Shown piece after piece: positions 1 to 8,218 of a stretch of 60,685 nt of DNA. Made by a program: the position numbers and the translations under genes. The DNA lies in assembly GCA_035633255.1 (NCBI GenBank), contig DASQFD010000044.1:1-60685 (forward strand). The letters are read 5' to 3'. The DNA is from DASQFD01 sp035633255. Lineage in GTDB: Bacteria > Actinomycetota > Actinomycetes > Actinomycetales > Dermatophilaceae. The notes under the pieces were generated by a model. It did not search any database. It was given only the letters and a program-made list of their open reading frames with translations, and was not told the origin of the DNA. Numbering within the stretch: the stretch's first letter is position 1; each line of letters opens with the position of its first letter.

Positions 1-149
1 AGGCGATCAGACCGTCCGGCGTGAAGGGTCCACGTTCCCGGCCCGGCAGTCTCGCCCAGCCCACCGAAGACCGTCCGTGGCGCGCGGCGCAGAGCCTCGA
101 ATGATCAAGCCGCACGTGGCAGTGAAATGGATAACCCACTAGGCAAGTT

Positions 150-170
150 CGTCACCGCGACCGGGTGACG
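150..170. terminator. Short hairpin in the leading 271-base gene-free stretch
   Basis: Arms CGTCACC (150-156) and GGTGACG (164-170) are perfect complements around a 7-base loop. It may end a gene lying left of the window. No T-run follows. Apart from this hairpin, one copy of the dispersed octamer at 227 and a ribosome binding site at about 261-269, I see nothing else in bases 1-271. Confidence 0.25.
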
Positions 171-271
171 CCCACCACCCCGCCGCCCGGCGCGTGCCGG
201 CGGCTGGCAGCATCGAGCCGGCCCCACGGCATACCCGCCGTGCCGGGGTACCGACGCGCGCGAGGAGAGGC

Positions 272-1270
272 ATGCTGACGACGCCGTTCACGACCACCTT
301 CGGGGTGGAGCACCCGATCGTCCAGGGCGGCATGCAGTGGGTGGGCACGGCCGAGCTCGTTGCGGCGGTCGCGAACGCCGGCGCGCTGGGGTTCCTCACG
401 GCCCTGACCCAGCCGAGCCCCGAGGCGCTGCACGCCGAGGTGCTGCGGTGCCGGGAGCTGACCGACCGTCCGTTCGGGGTCAACCTGACCATCCTGCCGA
501 CGATCACTCCGGTGCCCTACGACGAGTACCGCTCGGCGGCGGTCGAGGCCGGCGTGCGCATCGTCGAGACGGCGGGCTCCTCGCCCGAGCCGCACCTGCC
601 CTACTTCCGCGAGCACGGCGTCCGGGTCATCCACAAGTGCACCAGCGTCCGCCACGCCGTCAAGGCGCAGGCGCTCGGCGTCGACGCGATCAGCATCGAC
701 GGGTTCGAGTGCGCCGGCCACCCCGGGGAGGACGACATCCCGGGCCTGGTGCTCATCCCGGCGGCCCGCGAGCGCGTCACCATCCCGATGATCGCCTCCG
801 GTGGCTTCGCCGACGCGCGCGGCCTCGTCGCGGCGCTCGCCCTCGGCGCCGACGGGGTCAACATGGGCACCCGCTTCCTCTGCACGCGGGAGGCGCCGGT
901 GCACGAGAACGTCAAGCGGCGCATCGTCGAGGCCACCGAGCTCGACACCGACCTGGTCTTCCGCCCGCTGCGCAACACCGCCCGGGTGGCGCGGAACTCC
1001 GTCAGCCGCGAGGCGGTCCGGATCCTCGACGAGGGCGGGGCGTTCGAGGACGTCCGCCCGCTCGTCTCCGGGGCGCGCGGCCGGGGGGTCTTCGAGACCG
1101 GCGACCTCGAGGCGGGGATCTGGAGCTCCGGCATGGTGCAGGGCCTCATCCACGACATCCCCGCCGCGGGCGAGCTCGTCGCGAGGATCGTGCGCGAGGC
1201 GGAGGAGCTCATCACCGGGCGGCTGGCCGGTCTGGTCGCAGCCGCCCAGCCGGCGGGGGCGCCGGCATGA
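272..1270 (+). CDS. Nitronate monooxygenase family flavoprotein
   Basis: A 332-residue TIM-barrel FMN protein of the nitronate monooxygenase / enoyl-ACP reductase II (FabK-like) family. This family oxidises alkyl nitronates or reduces enoyl thioesters in the cytoplasm. Visible signs are the N-terminal HPIVQGGMQWVG motif, the FGVNLTI strand, the IHKC segment, the central FECAGHPGED motif with the family histidine, and the phosphate-binding IASGGFADARG and ALGADGVNMGTRF loops. The ATG at 272 follows a strong GAGGAGAGG ribosome binding site. The stop overlaps the ATG of the enoyl-CoA hydratase gene, so the two are probably translated together, which hints at an acyl-CoA-related role. The true substrate is not determined. 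Confidence 0.85.
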   Translation: MLTTPFTTTFGVEHPIVQGGMQWVGTAELVAAVANAGALGFLTALTQPSPEALHAEVLRCRELTDRPFGVNLTILPTITPVPYDEYRSAAVEAGVRIVETAGSSPEPHLPYFREHGVRVIHKCTSVRHAVKAQALGVDAISIDGFECAGHPGEDDIPGLVLIPAARERVTIPMIASGGFADARGLVAALALGADGVNMGTRFLCTREAPVHENVKRRIVEATELDTDLVFRPLRNTARVARNSVSREAVRILDEGGAFEDVRPLVSGARGRGVFETGDLEAGIWSSGMVQGLIHDIPAAGELVARIVREAEELITGRLAGLVAAAQPAGAPA

Positions 1271-2040
1271 GCGACACCGTCGTCGTGGACGTCACGGGAC
1301 CGGTCGGCCGGGTCGCCCTGGACAACCCGGCCCGGCTCAACGCCGTCGACGCGCCGATGCTGGACGCGCTCGCGGAGGCGGTGCGGGCGCTCGACGCGCG
1401 CCCGGACGTGCGCGTCGTCGTCCTGGCCGGCGCCGGCCGGGGGTTCTGCTCCGGCGCCGACCTGCGGGCCGGTGGCGCCGACGGCGGGAAGGTCGACGAC
1501 TCCACCCTGTATGCCGCGGGGGCGGCCGTGCGCGCCATCGTCGCCTCGCAGACCCCGGTCGTCGCCGTGGTCGGCGGTGTGGCCGCCGGGGTCGGCTGCT
1601 CGATCGCGCTCGCGGCCGACTACGTGCTCGCGGGCGAGTCGGCCTCCTTCGTCCTGGCCTTCGGGCGGATCGGGCTGATGCCGGACGGCGGCGCCACCGC
1701 CCTCGTCGCCGCCGCGGTGGGCCGCGCCCGGGCCCTGCGGATGGCGCTGAGCACCGAGGCGGTGGGCGGCGTCGACGCCGCGGCGTGGGGGCTGGTGGCG
1801 GAGTGCGTTCCGGACGACCGGCTGCAGTCCCGCGCCGAGGAGCTGTGTGGCTTCCTGGCCGCGCTGGCCCCCGGCGCCACGGCCGCGACCCTGACCGCCG
1901 TCAACGCCGCCGCGCTCGACCTCGACTCCGCGCTCGCCCGGGAGGAGGAGGGCCAGAGCGCCCTGCTGCGTACCGCCGACGCCCGTGAGGGTGTCGCGGC
2001 CTTCACCGAGAAGCGGCGGCCGCACTTCGGAGGCGCCTGA
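1267..2040 (+). CDS. Enoyl-CoA hydratase/isomerase family protein
   Basis: A 257-residue crotonase-fold protein. It shows the oxyanion-hole stretch GRGFCSGADLR and the second segment VAGVGCSIALAADYVLA, followed by FGRIGLMPDGGATALV. In classical hydratases the catalytic glutamates lie near IGLxPxxG and the preceding GGG loop. Here the position after IGL is MPDGG, so the exact reaction (hydratase, isomerase or other crotonase chemistry) cannot be fixed. The ATG sits 4 bases inside the end of the nitronate monooxygenase-like gene (ATGA overlap), so the pair forms an operon. Length is normal for the family. Confidence 0.85.
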   Translation: MSDTVVVDVTGPVGRVALDNPARLNAVDAPMLDALAEAVRALDARPDVRVVVLAGAGRGFCSGADLRAGGADGGKVDDSTLYAAGAAVRAIVASQTPVVAVVGGVAAGVGCSIALAADYVLAGESASFVLAFGRIGLMPDGGATALVAAAVGRARALRMALSTEAVGGVDAAAWGLVAECVPDDRLQSRAEELCGFLAALAPGATAATLTAVNAAALDLDSALAREEEGQSALLRTADAREGVAAFTEKRRPHFGGA

Positions 2041-2060
2041 GCCGCGCGACGGCACCGCCG

Positions 2061-2107
2061 GGTCGAGGTGATGTCCGACCCGGTGGGGGTGGCGGATCAC
2101 CTCGACC
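2061..2107. promoter_or_regulatory. Perfect 12-base inverted repeat before gpgS
   Basis: GGTCGAGGTGAT at 2061-2072 is exactly complementary to ATCACCTCGACC at 2096-2107, with a 23-base spacer. It lies between the end of the crotonase gene (2040) and the start of gpgS (2142). It could be a factor-independent terminator (no T-run follows) or an operator for the downstream gene. The long GC-rich loop makes a simple terminator less convincing. Confidence 0.4.
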
Positions 2108-2129
2108 GATGCCGAGAGCGGGCGCGGCT

Positions 2130-2135
2130 TAGAGT
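2130..2135 (+). promoter_or_regulatory. Candidate -10 box (TAGAGT) of a leaderless gpgS transcript
   Basis: TAGAGT is followed by exactly 6 bases and then the GTG of gpgS at 2142. This spacing would place the transcription start at the G of the start codon, as in actinobacterial leaderless mRNAs. No ribosome binding site is visible upstream of the GTG, which supports the reading. Confidence 0.45.
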
Positions 2136-2141
2136 GAGCCG

Positions 2142-3119
2142 GTGAGCGACGAGCCCGGCCCGCGGACCTTGCGCGCGGAGGACTGGTCGGTCCCCCATCT
2201 GCTGGACGCCAAGGCGGGCCGCCGCGTCAGCGTGGTGGTCCCGGCCCGCGACGAGGAGAAGACGGTCGGCGGAGTCGTCGCCACGGTCCGCGAGGCGTGG
2301 GTGGAGCGCACCGGCCTCGTCGACGAGCTCGTCGTGATCGACTCGGACTCCGTCGACGGCACCGCGGTGGCGGCCCGGGACGCCGGGGCCAGCGTGCACT
2401 CCGCCTCCGCGGTGCGCCCCGACCTCGGTCGCGCCGAGGGCAAGGGCGAGGCCCTGTGGAAGTCGCTGCTCGTCACCACCGGCGACGTCCTGGTCTTCCT
2501 CGACGCCGACGTCACCTCGCGCGCCGCGCACTACGTCCCCGGCCTGCTCGGGCCGCTCCTGACCGACCCGGGCACCGCCCTGGTGAAGTCGGTCTACGAG
2601 CGGCCTCTCCTGCAGGCCCAGTCCGAGGCCGAGAACGAGAGCGGCGGCCGGGTCACCGAGCTCGTCGCCCGCCCGCTGCTCGCGCTGCACCGCCCCGCCC
2701 TCGCCGGGCTGGTGCAGCCGCTCTCCGGCGAGTGGGCGGTGCGCCGCGACGTCGTCGAGGCGCTGCCCCTCCCGGTCGGCTACGGCGTGGAGATCGCGGT
2801 GCTCATCGACACCGCGGACCGGCACGGGGTCCGCTCGGTCGCCCAGGTCGACCTCGGCCGCCGCATCCACCGGCACCACCACCACCACACGCTCGGCGCC
2901 ATGGCGCTGCAGGTCATGGCGGCCGTGGAGCGGCGGGTGCTGCGCCCGACCGACCTCGAACGGGACGTCACGCTGCGCCAGTTCGAGCGGCACGGCGACA
3001 CCTTCCGTCCCGTCGAGCGACGAGTGCCGGTCTGGGAGCGCCCGCCCGTCGCCGAGGTCAGCGGGTATGCCGTGCCGCCCCCGAGCCGCCCCGCCGACAG
3101 CGTCGGGCGGGGCACGTGA
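2142..3119 (+). CDS. gpgS: Glucosyl-3-phosphoglycerate synthase
   Basis: A 325-residue GT-A glycosyltransferase (GT81). It makes glucosyl-3-phosphoglycerate, the first step towards glucosylglycerate and, in mycobacteria, methylglucose lipopolysaccharides. Visible are the nucleotide-sugar-binding start SVVVPARDEEKTVGGVV, the DSDSVDGT loop, the GKGEALWKSL segment, the metal-binding FLDADV (DxD-type) motif and the acceptor loop around QPLSGEWAVRR. A His-rich run, RRIHRHHHHHTLG, matches the region of conserved histidines in GpgS. The GTG start is supported by a leaderless-type promoter. The stop overlaps the next gene, a FolP2-like gene; the same gpgS-folP2 pairing occurs in Mycobacterium. Confidence 0.9.
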   Translation: MSDEPGPRTLRAEDWSVPHLLDAKAGRRVSVVVPARDEEKTVGGVVATVREAWVERTGLVDELVVIDSDSVDGTAVAARDAGASVHSASAVRPDLGRAEGKGEALWKSLLVTTGDVLVFLDADVTSRAAHYVPGLLGPLLTDPGTALVKSVYERPLLQAQSEAENESGGRVTELVARPLLALHRPALAGLVQPLSGEWAVRRDVVEALPLPVGYGVEIAVLIDTADRHGVRSVAQVDLGRRIHRHHHHHTLGAMALQVMAAVERRVLRPTDLERDVTLRQFERHGDTFRPVERRVPVWERPPVAEVSGYAVPPPSRPADSVGRGT

Positions 3120-3979
3120 GGCTCCGGCTGGGAGGGCGCGAGTTCGACGACCGGGCCCGCCTGGTCATGGCGATCGTCAACCGCACGCCGGACTCGTTCT
3201 ACGACAAGGGACTCACCTGGGCCGAGGACGCCGCCCTCGAGCGCGTCCGGCAGGTGGTCGAGGCGGGCGCCGACCTCGTCGACATCGGCGGCATCAAGGC
3301 CGCCCCGGGGGCCGACGTCGGCGTCGACGAGGAGAAGCGCCGGGTGGTCGCCTTCGTCGAGAGGGTCCGGGGCGAGCACCCCGACCTCCTGATCAGCGTC
3401 GACACCTGGCGGGCCGAGGTGGGTCGCGCCGTGCTGCAGGCGGGGGCCGACGTCCTCAACGACGCCTGGGGCGGGGCCGACCCCCACCTCGTCGAGGTCG
3501 CCGCCGAGCACGGCGCCTCCGTGGTCCTCACCCACACCGGCGGGGTCACCCCGCGCACCCGGCCGCACCGCATCGAGTACGACGACGTCGTCGCGGACGT
3601 GCTCGCCTCCCTCACCGCCCAGGCCGAGCGGGCCGAGGCGGCCGGGCTGCCCGCTGAGCGGGTCGTCGTCGACCCGGCGCACGACTTCGGCAAGAACACC
3701 TGGCACTCCATCGAGGTGACCCGTCGCCTCGACGAGGTCGTGGCCCTCGACCGGCCCGTGCTGGTGTCCTTGTCCAACAAGGACTTCGTGGGGGAGTCCC
3801 TCGACCTGCCCGTCGGCGAGCGGCTGACCGGCACGCTGGCCGCCACGGCCGTCGCGGCGTGGCACGGCGCGCACGTCTACCGGGTCCACGAGGTCGGCCC
3901 GACCCGTCAGGTGCTCGACATGGTTGCGGTCATCCGGGGCGACCTGCCGCCGGCGCGCACCACCCGGGGGCTCGCGTGA
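3116..3979 (+). CDS. folP2: Dihydropteroate synthase family protein (FolP2-like)
   Basis: A 287-residue TIM-barrel pterin-binding protein. Motifs of the family are present: VMAIVNRTPDSFYDKG near residue 20, the DIGGIKAAPGA loop (classical DHPS has DIGGESTRPG), ISVDTWRAEV, VLNDAWGG, a VVDPAHDFGKN loop and SNKDFVGESL near the end. The altered DIGG loop and the position next to gpgS fit the FolP2 branch, which in mycobacteria is reported not to have dihydropteroate synthase activity. A folate role should therefore not be assumed. The GTG at 3116 overlaps the gpgS stop. Confidence 0.8.
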   Translation: MRLRLGGREFDDRARLVMAIVNRTPDSFYDKGLTWAEDAALERVRQVVEAGADLVDIGGIKAAPGADVGVDEEKRRVVAFVERVRGEHPDLLISVDTWRAEVGRAVLQAGADVLNDAWGGADPHLVEVAAEHGASVVLTHTGGVTPRTRPHRIEYDDVVADVLASLTAQAERAEAAGLPAERVVVDPAHDFGKNTWHSIEVTRRLDEVVALDRPVLVSLSNKDFVGESLDLPVGERLTGTLAATAVAAWHGAHVYRVHEVGPTRQVLDMVAVIRGDLPPARTTRGLA

Positions 3980-4620
3980 TCACCGGCGTCGCCGTCGTGC
4001 CGGCCGCCCCGCTCCTGCTGCCGGAGTACGTCGGCCGACACGACCCCGGCGCCGCGCTGCGCGACCGGTGCACGTCCGCCGTCCACGAGGCGGTGGCCGG
4101 CGCCGAGCGCGTCGTCGTGGTCACCGGCACGGATCGGCCCACCCACACGACCCGCCCGCCGCTGGGGGAGCGAGTGGCGCGCCTGCTGCTCGCGGACGGC
4201 CCGCCCGACGACGTCGTTCTCGTGCCGACCGACGCCGACCCCGAGGTATGCCGTGCCGCCGGCGAGCGCCTCGCGGCCGGATCCACGCCCACGGCCCTCG
4301 TCGTGGCCGCCGACGGCAGCGCCCGCCGGGGCGAGAAGGCGCCGGGGCACCTCGACGAGCGCGCGTTCGCCGTCGACGAGGCGGTCACCGCGGCGCTGGC
4401 CGCACCCGATCTCCGCCGGCTGCTCGACCTCGACCCGGCCCTCTGTGCCGACGTGCTCTTCGGCGGGCGCGCCGCCCTGCAGGTGCTGGGAGGTGCGCTG
4501 GCGACGGGCGCCGGCGGGCCGGCATACCGGACCGTCTCGCTGCACACGGAGGACCCGTTCGGGGTCCGCTACGTCGTCGCGGTGCTGCGGGTGCTCGGCC
4601 CGCACGGACAGGAGCAGTGA
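3976..4620 (+). CDS. LigB-like (class III extradiol dioxygenase fold) protein
   Basis: A 214-residue protein that begins ITGVAVVPAAPLLLPEY, the typical opening of actinobacterial proteins related to the catalytic subunit of class III extradiol dioxygenases and to MEMO-like proteins. The alternation VVVVTGTDRPTHT and TALVVAADGSARRGEKAPGHLDERA resembles the substrate-pocket loops of that fold. The iron-binding histidines cannot be assigned with confidence, so enzymatic activity is uncertain. GTG at 3976 overlaps the preceding stop, so it is coupled to the FolP2-like gene. The closely spaced DoxX-like gene follows at 4622. Confidence 0.6.
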   Translation: MITGVAVVPAAPLLLPEYVGRHDPGAALRDRCTSAVHEAVAGAERVVVVTGTDRPTHTTRPPLGERVARLLLADGPPDDVVLVPTDADPEVCRAAGERLAAGSTPTALVVAADGSARRGEKAPGHLDERAFAVDEAVTAALAAPDLRRLLDLDPALCADVLFGGRAALQVLGGALATGAGGPAYRTVSLHTEDPFGVRYVVAVLRVLGPHGQEQ

Positions 4621-4621
4621 C

Positions 4622-5128
4622 GTGGACACCGACCTGGGGCTGCTGCTGGTCCGGCTCGCGCTGGGGCCGATGCTGCTCGCGCACGGGTGGAACAAGCTGT
4701 TCGGCGCCGGCGGGCTGGAGGGCACGACCCGCTGGTTCGCCGCGCTGGGGCTCCGGCCGCCGGCGCTGCACGCACGGCTCGCGGCGACGACGGAGATCGG
4801 CGCGGGCGTCCTGATGACGTTGGGGCTGCTCAACGGGCTGACGGCCGCGGCGTTCGTCGGGCTGATGACGGTGGCGGCGCTGACCGACCACCGGGGCAAG
4901 GGCTACTTCGTGTTCAAGGGCGGCTGGGAGTACGTGCTGCTCGTCGCGATGGTCGCGGTCGGGCTGGCCGCCACCGGGCCGGGGGAGTGGTCGCTGGACG
5001 CGCTCCTCGGCCTCGACCTCGCAGGGGTGTGGTGGGCGCTCGGCGCGGCGGCTCTCGGGCTGGTGTCCGGGGTGGCCCTGCTCGCCGTGGCCCGCCGCCC
5101 GCCGCCCGCAGCGGGCGCCTCGGGCTAG
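4622..5128 (+). CDS. DoxX family membrane protein
   Basis: A 168-residue integral membrane protein with four predicted helices, at about residues 5-20, 48-70, 75-90/98-115 and 140-160. It has the DoxX signature LLLVRLALGPMLLAHGWNKLF followed by GLEGTTRWFAALGL and the FKGGWEYVLLVAM segment. DoxX proteins are linked to redox homeostasis and respiratory complexes, but the role here is unknown. The GTG start lies 2 bases after the upstream stop, making it the last gene of the gpgS operon. A hairpin follows about 110 bases downstream. Confidence 0.8.
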   Translation: MDTDLGLLLVRLALGPMLLAHGWNKLFGAGGLEGTTRWFAALGLRPPALHARLAATTEIGAGVLMTLGLLNGLTAAAFVGLMTVAALTDHRGKGYFVFKGGWEYVLLVAMVAVGLAATGPGEWSLDALLGLDLAGVWWALGAAALGLVSGVALLAVARRPPPAAGASG

Positions 5129-5239
5129 GGCAGCCGTGGTGCCCCGGGCCGGGGGCAGGCGTGGCACCTCGGACCGTGGGCAGGCTCGGCGCGACGGCGT
5201 GGGCAGGCCCGGCGGCCCTGCAGGTGGTGTCGGCGGGTC

Positions 5240-5275
5240 GTCAAGGTGCTTGATGATTTCGTCAAGCGCCTTGAC
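5240..5275. terminator. 14-base inverted repeat between convergent genes
   Basis: Arms GTCAAGGTGCTTGA (5240-5253) and TCAAGCGCCTTGAC (5262-5275) pair at 13 of 14 positions, with the odd one a possible G-U, around the AT-richer loop TGATTTCG. It sits between the plus-strand DoxX gene and the minus-strand CNNM gene, and the right arm contains the CNNM stop codon. A bidirectional terminator is the simplest reading. Confidence 0.5.
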
Positions 5276-6644
5276 GGTCCGGGGGACCACTCTCGGTGTC
5301 CCCGGCGTCCCCTGTGTGCGCGCCGTGCGCGCTCTCCGGGCCGTCCTCGGTGTCCGCACCGTGCGCGCCGCCGGACGGGGCGGGCCGGCGGCTCAGCCGC
5401 ACGCCGGTGACCGCGTGGCCGGCGACGGCGAGCACCTCGAGCCGCCAGCCGCCCACCTCGACGACGTCCCCCGCCGCCGTGGGCACCCGGCCGAGCCGGG
5501 AGACCACCAGGCCGGCGACGGTGGTGAAGTCCCGCGACGGCGCCACCCCGAGGTCGACGCGGATGTCGGGCAGATCGTGCAGGGGGTAGGTGCCGGGCAG
5601 CACCATGCTGCCGTCGGTGCCGCGCTCGACCGTGAGCAGGTCCCGGTCGGTCTCGTCGTAGATCTCCCCGACCACCTCCTCCAGCAGGTCCTCGAGGGTG
5701 ACGATGCCGTCGACCGAGCCGTACTCGTCGAGCACCACCGCGAGGTGCTGTCGCTCCGCCCGCATCTGCCGCAGCGCCTCGGAGACCGACAGGGTGTCCG
5801 GCACCAGCAGCGGCTCGGCCGCGACGGTGCGCACCCTGGCCTCACCCCCACGCAGGAGTGCCGACCAGTGGGCGATGCCCACGACGTCGTCGAGGTTGCG
5901 GCGCCCGGTCACCGGCGCGCGCGAGTGGCCGACGGCGGCCAGTGCCGCCAGCGCCTCGTCCGCACGGAGCGTGGCGGGCACGGCGAAGACCGCCCCCCGT
6001 GGGACGAGCACCTCGCGCAGCGTGCGGCCGGTGATGTCCAGTGCGCCGGTGATGATCTCCCGCTGCGCGGCGTCGAGGAGGGTGTGGGCGAGCACGAGGT
6101 CGCGCAGCTCCGCCGGGCTGATGTCCTCCTCGGCGGCCTGCGGCGCCCCCCCGAGGAGGCGGACCACCGCGTTGGTCGACACCGCGAGCAGGGCGACCGC
6201 GGGGCGGGACAGCCGCGAGATCAGGTCGATCGGCCCGGCGACGGCGAGGGCCCAGGGGAGCGCGCGCTGGCGGGCCAGCCGCTTCGGCGCCAGCTCGCCG
6301 AGCACCAGGGTGACGAAGGTGAGCACGAGGGTGATGCCGCCGATGGCGACCGGCCGGGCCCACGAGCCGAGGCGCTCGAGGACGGGGACGAGCGGGTCGG
6401 CGAGCGAGGCGGCCGCGGTGGCGGAGGCCAGGAAGCCGGCGAGGGTGATGCCGATCTGGATCGTCGCCAGGTAGCGGTTGGGGTCCCGGGCGAGGGAGGC
6501 GAGCCGGGCGGCCCGCGCGCTCCCGGAGCGCTCCAGCTGGCGCAGCTGCCCCTCGCGCAGGGAGATGAGCGCCATCTCGCTGCCGGAGAAGAGCGCGTTG
6601 ACCAGCACGAGGACGGCGACGAGGCCCAGGTCGAGCCAGATCAC
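5262..6644 (-). CDS. CNNM/CorC (HlyC) family transporter with CBS pair
   Basis: A 460-residue membrane protein. An N-terminal DUF21/CNNM domain (about residues 1-190) has helices such as LGLVAVLVLVNALFSGSEMAL and ends near LGELAPKRLARQRA. It is followed by two CBS domains (about 205-330, including LDEYGSVDGIVTLEDLLEEV) and a C-terminal CorC_HlyC domain (about 345-430). Family members move or sense Mg2+/Co2+ and bind nucleotides at the CBS pair. The C-terminal 30 residues are a low-complexity, Gly/His/Asp-rich tail. It is transcribed alone, towards the DoxX gene. Confidence 0.85.
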   Translation of the reverse strand: MIWLDLGLVAVLVLVNALFSGSEMALISLREGQLRQLERSGSARAARLASLARDPNRYLATIQIGITLAGFLASATAAASLADPLVPVLERLGSWARPVAIGGITLVLTFVTLVLGELAPKRLARQRALPWALAVAGPIDLISRLSRPAVALLAVSTNAVVRLLGGAPQAAEEDISPAELRDLVLAHTLLDAAQREIITGALDITGRTLREVLVPRGAVFAVPATLRADEALAALAAVGHSRAPVTGRRNLDDVVGIAHWSALLRGGEARVRTVAAEPLLVPDTLSVSEALRQMRAERQHLAVVLDEYGSVDGIVTLEDLLEEVVGEIYDETDRDLLTVERGTDGSMVLPGTYPLHDLPDIRVDLGVAPSRDFTTVAGLVVSRLGRVPTAAGDVVEVGGWRLEVLAVAGHAVTGVRLSRRPAPSGGAHGADTEDGPESAHGAHTGDAGDTESGPPDRQGA

Positions 6645-6894
6645 GGGGCACCGTCCGGGGCGGCCCGCGGCTCGGGATGTCGGCCGGGCGAGCGGGAGGC
6701 GGAGTGCGGGGCGGCGTCCACCCGCTCAGTCTGCCGCCCGCGACGGGACGCGACTCCCACCCCGGCCGACGCCCGCAGCCCCACCCGGTGGGATGCTGGC
6801 GGCACCGCGGGGTCGCGAGCCCGTGCTCGGAGCACGCCGCCGGGTCCTCGGCAGCGCAGGGACGGCAGTAGAAACCGAGAGAGGGGAGCCCACC

Positions 6895-7368
6895 ATGTCG
6901 GGCGAGAAGGTCGAGTTCGAGGTCGTCGAGGTGCCGTCGGAGACCGTGGCGCAGGTGCGTCACGTCCTGCCGATGTCCGACCTGCGGCAGTTCTTCGACG
7001 AGAACCTGCCCAAGGTCGTCGAGGACGTCTCGGTGGCGGGGGGCCGGATCGCGGGGCCGCCGTACGGCTGGTACCACGGGGAGCCCGGGGAGAGCGTCGA
7101 CGTCGCGGTCGGCTTCCCCGTGGCCGGCGACGTGCACACCCCCGAGGGTGGGGTGACGGTGACCGAGCGGCCGGGCGGGCGGTGCGTCGTCGGCGTGCAC
7201 GTCGGGCCGTACGACACGCTGCAGGAGACGTATGCCGTGCTGATGCCGTGGATGGCCGAGCGCGGCCTGGTGCCCCGCGAGGACATGTGGGAGGAGTACG
7301 TCAGCGAGCCGACCGGCGACTCCTCGACGTGGCGGACGCGGATCGTGGTCCCGCTCGCCGGCGGCTGA
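6895..7368 (+). CDS. GyrI-like / SOUL-type small-molecule-binding protein
   Basis: A 157-residue stand-alone GyrI-like (AraC effector-binding) domain. It opens with VEFEVVEVPSETVAQVRH. It continues with the typical GGRIAGPPYGWYHG segment, a hydrophobic strand with an acidic end (VDVAVGFPV), a histidine-containing strand (CVVGVHVGPYDTLQETY) and a terminal WEEYVSEPT with conserved Glu. Family members bind drugs or cyclic compounds, and some hydrolyse cyclopropanoid toxins. No fused DNA-binding domain is present. The ATG at 6895 follows a GAGAGGGGAG ribosome binding site. It is a lone gene between the CNNM gene (divergent) and lutA. Confidence 0.75.
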   Translation: MSGEKVEFEVVEVPSETVAQVRHVLPMSDLRQFFDENLPKVVEDVSVAGGRIAGPPYGWYHGEPGESVDVAVGFPVAGDVHTPEGGVTVTERPGGRCVVGVHVGPYDTLQETYAVLMPWMAERGLVPREDMWEEYVSEPTGDSSTWRTRIVVPLAGG

Positions 7369-7465
7369 CCGGCCGCCGCAGGACCGGGGCGGCGAGCGCG
7401 CGGCGCGCATCCGGCATACGGTGTCGGGACCGGGCGGTGCCGCACCGCGCGAGAAGGGGGCCACG

Positions 7466-8218
7466 GTGAGGGTCGCGCTACAGGTGACGTGCCTGAACGA
7501 CGCGCTGTTCCCGGAGACGGGGCGGGCGGTGGTCACGCTGCTCGAGCGGCTCGGCGTGACCGTGGAGTTCCCGGCGGGCCAGACGTGCTGCGCGCAGCCG
7601 ATGGTCAACACCGGCTACCTCGACGAGGCCGTCCCGGTGGTGGAGAACTTCGTCGACGCCTTCGCCGGCTACGACGCGGTGGTCACGCCGTCCGGGTCCT
7701 GCGCCGCGTCGGTCCGCCACCAGCACGGGATCGTGGCGAGGCGGTCGGGGAGCGTGGCGCTGCAGGAGGCCGTGGCGACCCTGGCCCCCCGCACCTACGA
7801 GCTGACCGAGTTCCTCGTCGACGTGCTCGGTGTCGAGGACGTCGGGGCCTACTTCCCGCACGCGGTCACCTACCACCCGACCTGCCACTCGGTGCGGATG
7901 GCGCACGTGGGCGACCGGCCGGTGCGGCTGCTCCAGGCGGTGCGCGGGCTGCGCCTGCTCGACCTGCCGCAGGCGGAGGAGTGCTGCGGCTTCGGCGGCA
8001 CCTTCGCGGTCAAGAACGCCGACACCTCCGTGGCCATGGGCGGCGACAAGGCCCGCCACGTGCGCGACAGCGGCGCGGAGGTGCTGGTCGCCGGTGACAA
8101 CTCCTGCCTCATGCACATCGGGGGCCTGCTGACCCGACAACGCAGCGGGATGCGGGTGATGCACCTGGCCGAGGTGCTGGCGGCCACCGACGCCACCGCC
8201 GGAAGGAGCCCGTCGTGA
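7466..8218 (+). CDS. lutA: L-lactate dehydrogenase complex subunit LutA
   Basis: A 250-residue cysteine-rich (CCG) domain protein of the iron-sulfur L-lactate oxidase complex LutABC, which converts L-lactate to pyruvate. Two CCG-type repeats are visible: FPAGQTCCAQPMVNTGY in the first half, and YHPTCHS with EECCGFGGTFAVKN in the second. These motifs bind a non-cubane iron-sulfur cluster in the HdrB/LutA family. The GTG start follows a GAGAAGGGGG ribosome binding site. A possible -10 (TACGGT near 7417) overlaps a copy of the dispersed octamer. It overlaps lutB by 4 bases. Confidence 0.9.
   Translation: MRVALQVTCLNDALFPETGRAVVTLLERLGVTVEFPAGQTCCAQPMVNTGYLDEAVPVVENFVDAFAGYDAVVTPSGSCAASVRHQHGIVARRSGSVALQEAVATLAPRTYELTEFLVDVLGVEDVGAYFPHAVTYHPTCHSVRMAHVGDRPVRLLQAVRGLRLLDLPQAEECCGFGGTFAVKNADTSVAMGGDKARHVRDSGAEVLVAGDNSCLMHIGGLLTRQRSGMRVMHLAEVLAATDATAGRSPS

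Noticed and set aside
5136..7469. A 777-residue plus-strand ORF across the CNNM gene
   Set aside because: It runs antisense to the CNNM gene and through the GyrI-like gene in a wrong frame. It has no domain signature.
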